Assembly: GCA_965229355.1 (NCBI GenBank)
Contig: OZ245869.1
Coordinates: 2,976,001-3,040,000, forward strand
From: GCA-2737725 sp965229355
GTDB lineage: Bacteria > Pseudomonadota > Alphaproteobacteria > Rhodospirillales > Rhodospirillaceae
DNA length: 64,000 nt
Reading direction: 5' to 3'
The translations under genes were made by a program, and so were the position numbers. The notes below the pieces were generated by a model. That model saw only the letters and a program-made list of their open reading frames with translations, was not told the DNA's origin and made no database searches. Of the stretch, positions 61,332 through 64,000 are shown in pieces (position 1 is the stretch's first letter; every line of letters starts with the position of its first letter).

Positions 61332-61862
61332 TTAGGCTGACGTCAGGCGATCAATTTCATCGGTATTAAGGTCGCCGGGAACAATCGTCACCGGGATGCC
61401 GATTTTACCGGCGTATTTGCCGGTTACCGCTTCCACCAAGGGGCCGGGTGATTTGCCGGTGGCAGCCCCCAACACCAGAATGCTGATCTCAGGGTGTTCG
61501 CTGACAAGCTTGAACAATTCTTCGCGGCTGTTGCCTTTGCGCACATACATGTCGGGCACGCGGCCGATGTTTTGCTGAATCATCAGCGCGTGCGTTTTCA
61601 ACGTTTCAGTGGCGGCTTGTTTGGCTTCTTGTTCCATCAGTTGCCCGACGGCGGCGAACTGTTGGAAGTCTTTGTCGATCTCGTAGGCATATAACAAAGC
61701 GACACGTCCGCCTGTGGTGCGCGCGCGATTGCACACGTAGCGAATGGCGGCGTTCAGTTCTTCGGTATCGTCAATCACAGCCAGGAATACGCGGTTTGCT
61801 TCTTGGCCAATCAAGGGCGCAAGCGATGCAGGCTCAACCGGTGCGGCTGCTGTGGTGGTCAT
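61332..61862 (-). CDS. universal stress protein
   Basis: A 176-residue single-domain UspA protein (RVFLAVIDDTEELNAAIRYVCNRA at the start) with the ATP-loop pattern LGAATGKSPGPLVEAVTG and VTIVPG near the end. It begins immediately after the rhodanese stop and precedes soeA by 81 bp, so it is part of the same cluster. Usp genes often accompany respiratory-type oxidoreductases, but a specific role here is not shown. Confidence 0.87.
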   Translation of the reverse strand: MTTTAAAPVEPASLAPLIGQEANRVFLAVIDDTEELNAAIRYVCNRARTTGGRVALLYAYEIDKDFQQFAAVGQLMEQEAKQAATETLKTHALMIQQNIGRVPDMYVRKGNSREELFKLVSEHPEISILVLGAATGKSPGPLVEAVTGKYAGKIGIPVTIVPGDLNTDEIDRLTSA

Positions 61863-62192
61863 CTATTCCAGTTCATACCCCGAGGCATGCCAGGCGATGA
61901 TGCCGCCTTCCATGCGCTTGATAATGCCTTTGTAACCAGCCTCCACGGCCTTCTCGGCGGCCATGCCACAGCGGCGGCCCGAGCGACAATGAAACACCAG
62001 GTTCTTGCCTTGCGGGTCGGGGATTTTGCTCGGATCGAACGTCGATAACGGCATCAAGATCGCGCCAGGAATATGCGCTTCTTCCCATTCGTGATCTTCA
62101 CGCACATCAACAATGACGGCGTCGTTCTTGGCGCGCCATTCATTGATCTGAGCGGGCGATACGTAAAAGACCTGATCGGGGGGCAGCGACAT
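61863..62192 (-). CDS. single-domain rhodanese
   Basis: A 109-residue rhodanese with the active-site loop VFHCRSGRRCGMAAEKA, where the first Cys carries persulfide. It moves sulfane sulfur between thiols and acceptors. No signal peptide, so cytoplasmic. GGAG precedes the ATG. It heads the rhodanese-Usp-SoeABC cluster and so probably delivers or senses sulfane sulfur upstream of sulfite oxidation. Divergent from the VOC gene across 168 bp. Confidence 0.9.
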   Translation of the reverse strand: MSLPPDQVFYVSPAQINEWRAKNDAVIVDVREDHEWEEAHIPGAILMPLSTFDPSKIPDPQGKNLVFHCRSGRRCGMAAEKAVEAGYKGIIKRMEGGIIAWHASGYELE

Positions 62193-62360
62193 GGAAACTC
62201 CAGGATTAATTCTAAGCCTGATTTTACCCGCAAAAGCGTGCGTTATGGAACCGGTTTTAGGCTGATATTTTCATTGAAAAACAAGGGCAAAGCATTGCTG
62301 CGTCCCAATCCCTCATGCTAGCGTTTTGTTCTCTGTTGAAGTGCCAGAAGTGGTGAAAAA

Positions 62361-62798
62361 ATGCCGCACGATCACGCACACGACCATGATCACGACCACG
62401 ACCATGATCATCACCACCATGAGACTAAGCTGCGCCTTCAAAGCGTGCGCGTGTATGTGGGCGATTTCGGTGCGGCGTTTAAATTCTATGCCGAGACTGT
62501 GGGCTTGCCGGTAATGACGGGCGACGCTGATAGTCCTTTTGCCATCTTCGACACCGGTGCCGCGCAATTGGCCGTGGAATACGTCGCCCCCACGCACCCG
62601 GCGTATGGCGAGTTGGTGGGGCGGTTCTTGGGCGTCAGTTTCCTGACCCCAGACTTAGGGGCGTTTTATGAAGAGCTGGCAGGCCAGGGCGTTGAGTTCA
62701 TGGCCCCGCCGCAAAAGCAGGCCTGGGGCGGGGGCATCGCCCACATGCGCGATACCGCGGGCAATATCCTCTCCATTATCGGCAAGCTGGGCGCCTAA
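62361..62798 (+). CDS. VOC-superfamily protein with His/Asp-rich N-terminus
   Basis: A 145-residue single VOC (glyoxalase/bleomycin-resistance) domain, from about residue 24 (LRLQSVRVYVGDFGAAFKFYAETVGLPV) to the end. Residues 3-20 are an almost uninterrupted His-Asp run with 11 His, a likely metal-binding tail for Ni, Zn or Cu. The family uses a divalent metal in many members. No enzyme activity can be assigned. The repeat at the DNA level (CAYGAY) may be slippage-prone. Confidence 0.85.
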   Translation: MPHDHAHDHDHDHDHDHHHHETKLRLQSVRVYVGDFGAAFKFYAETVGLPVMTGDADSPFAIFDTGAAQLAVEYVAPTHPAYGELVGRFLGVSFLTPDLGAFYEELAGQGVEFMAPPQKQAWGGGIAHMRDTAGNILSIIGKLGA

Positions 62799-62839
62799 AC
62801 GCCTAAATAAGAGTCATTCCCTCAGTCGCCATATTGCGC

Positions 62840-62887
62840 TGCACTATTTTTAGGCAAACTCTCGCTTGGCTGCACATTGCGAGAGCA
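62840..62887 (+). promoter_or_regulatory. candidate NtrC enhancer sites
   Basis: Two 17-bp segments, TGCACTATTTTTAGGCA (62840-62856) and TGCACATTGCGAGAGCA (62871-62887), fit the TGCAC-N7-x-GCA outline of NtrC sites and start 31 bp apart, about three helical turns. They lie 70-120 bp upstream of the probable sigma-54 promoter, as NtrC sites usually do. The right halves match imperfectly. Confidence 0.4.
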
Positions 62888-62959
62888 AAAGTCGACTAAA
62901 AATGAGTCGCTGATTCATCAACCCTTTGATTTTTCATAACTATTCGGCCCTGCCAAAAA

Positions 62960-62975
62960 CGGCACGGAACTTGAA
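62960..62975 (+). promoter_or_regulatory. probable sigma-54 promoter of the ammonium transporter
   Basis: CGGCACGGAACTTGAA matches the sigma-54 pattern TGGCACG-N4-TTGCW at -24/-12 except the first base and the C of the -12 GC. Transcription would start about 62986, giving a 67-base leader. Placement before an ammonium transporter supports nitrogen control. Confidence 0.55.
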
Positions 62976-63052
62976 TAGAGTCCTCTGCTTTTGGCGGGCC
63001 AACCGACCGTTACATCCAACGGCCTGCCCAATATTTAACGAGAGGACCGGAC

Positions 63053-64000
63053 ATGAACAGAACTGGGGATGCCGTACCGGCGAGCACATTGGGTTTCCGC
63101 TCGTCTACCGTTACAGCAGTTGTTTCCTGCGTATCGGCATTTGTCGCCGCTGCGTCTGCTTTTGCACAAGAAGCTGCCACCACCGCCACTGAAGCCGCGA
63201 CCACTGCAACCGCCGCTGCCGTTGAAGCAGCTCCGGCTGCTGCCGCTGCGGTGCCGACCTTAAATAGCGGCGATACCGCCTGGATGCTGACATCGACAGC
63301 TTTAGTATTGCTGATGACAATTCCGGGCTTGGCGCTGTTCTACGGCGGCATGGTCCGCAAAATGAACGTGCTATCCGTCGTAATGCATTCGTTCGCCATC
63401 ACCTGCTTGATCTCCATTGTCTGGATGGTTGCTGGTTACAGCCTCACCTTTACGGCGGGCGCTGAAGGCACATCGGCCTACATCGGCGATCTCAGCAAAG
63501 CCTTCTTGAAGGGCGTGGAACTCGGTTCCATTTCCTACACGATCCCTGAAACCGTGTTCGTCGTCTTCCAAATGACGTTCGCGATCATCACCCCGGCGCT
63601 GATTGCCGGTGCGTATGTGGATCGCATCAAATTCTCTGCCGTTCTGATCTTTACGCTACTCTGGTCGTTGCTGGTGTACGTGCCGGTCGCTCACTGGGTG
63701 TGGGGCGGCGGCTTCCTCAGCGTCGACGGCGTGCTGGATTTCGCAGGCGGCACTGTGGTGCACATCAACGCTGGCGTGGCTGGCTTGGTGTTGGCACTCG
63801 TTCTCGGCAAGCGCACGGGCTACGGCAAAGATCCGTTCCCGCCGCATAACCTGACGCTCAGCTTGGTCGGCGCATCACTGCTGTGGGTGGGCTGGTTCGG
63901 CTTCAACGCGGGCTCGGCTGTTGCAGCGAACGGTCTTGCTGGTATGGCCATGCTGGTCACGCAAATCGCCACCGCCGCTGCTGGCTTGGCGTGGATGATC
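63053..64000 (+). CDS. amtB: ammonium transporter (3' end beyond window)
   Basis: 316 codons are present and the frame is open to the edge. A signal peptide (SCVSAFVAAASAFAQ) is followed by an Ala/Thr-rich linker, then the Amt membrane domain (AWMLTSTALVLLMTIPGLALFYGGMVRKMN), with the signature DFAGGTVVHINAGVAGLVLALVLGKR that holds the pore His. It passes NH3/NH4+ across the inner membrane. No glnK gene lies upstream, contrary to the common glnK-amtB order; one could follow. GAGAGGA precedes ATG 63053. Confidence 0.93.
   Translation, partial: MNRTGDAVPASTLGFRSSTVTAVVSCVSAFVAAASAFAQEAATTATEAATTATAAAVEAAPAAAAAVPTLNSGDTAWMLTSTALVLLMTIPGLALFYGGMVRKMNVLSVVMHSFAITCLISIVWMVAGYSLTFTAGAEGTSAYIGDLSKAFLKGVELGSISYTIPETVFVVFQMTFAIITPALIAGAYVDRIKFSAVLIFTLLWSLLVYVPVAHWVWGGGFLSVDGVLDFAGGTVVHINAGVAGLVLALVLGKRTGYGKDPFPPHNLTLSLVGASLLWVGWFGFNAGSAVAANGLAGMAMLVTQIATAAAGLAWMI

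Noticed and set aside
1..64000. CRISPR array, insertion sequences, integrase or phage genes
   Set aside because: No regularly spaced repeats, transposase or integrase motifs or attachment-site duplications were seen on either strand.

Overview
The window looks like chromosomal DNA from an alphaproteobacterium. The evidence is a tandem pair of EipB/DUF1849 envelope proteins (an alphaproteobacterial family), the xseB-ispA-dxs-tlyA block in its usual alphaproteobacterial order, an ELM1-family protein, three large TonB-dependent receptors of the type common in Caulobacterales, Sphingomonadales and Micropepsales, and a perfect parS site. The DNA is moderately GC-rich and evenly coding. I see no rRNA, tRNA, CRISPR array, transposase or prophage. 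The order within the class cannot be settled from this sequence.

Layout. 1-5.4 kb: end of polyphosphate kinase, Ppx/GppA phosphatase, a parS palindrome, RNase D, AspRS. 5.4-11 kb: diguanylate cyclase, the EipB pair, fructokinase, a persulfide dioxygenase-like enzyme and an HDAC-like deacetylase. 11-14.9 kb: xseB, ispA, dxs, tlyA (isoprenoid precursor operon). 14.9-28.5 kb: AraC-type regulator, SppA, AroC, FabI, YihY-type membrane protein, glycine-zipper lipoprotein, PdxH, metal-efflux CDF protein, tandem-Usp protein, SRAP protein, TPR protein, PhzF-like isomerase, Tat-type amidase. 28.5-36.1 kb: two TonB receptors around a DUF1838 protein, then a PA0069-type radical SAM protein. 36.2-40.1 kb: a two-component system (OmpR-like regulator plus EnvZ-like kinase) divergent from an unlisted 28-residue hydrophobic microprotein and a periplasmic two-repeat protein. 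40.1-50.7 kb: PyrE, PhoD-type phosphatase, ELM1 protein, two tandem S9 peptidases, a hydroxypyruvate isomerase-like protein and two GSTs. 50.7-54.9 kb: PepSY protein, TonB receptor and DUF2946 protein, a probable metal (copper?) uptake set. 55-62.2 kb: rhodanese, Usp and a SoeABC-type sulfite dehydrogenase, followed by a 117-residue unknown and a Tat-signal methyltransferase. 62.3-64 kb: a His-rich VOC protein and the start of an ammonium transporter behind a probable sigma-54 promoter.

How the parts fit. The persulfide dioxygenase-like protein near 9.3 kb would produce sulfite, and the rhodanese/SoeABC set near 56-62 kb would oxidise sulfite to sulfate in the cytoplasm, so the window carries a plausible sulfur-detoxification or sulfur-oxidation route. 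The three TonB receptors, the PepSY/DUF2946 set, CDF exporter and His-rich VOC protein suggest active metal and nutrient handling. The most novel-looking unit is at 36.2-40.1 kb: the microprotein, the repeat protein and the two-component operon flank TGTWAC direct repeats with 10-bp periodicity, which suggests one autoregulated envelope-stress-like module.
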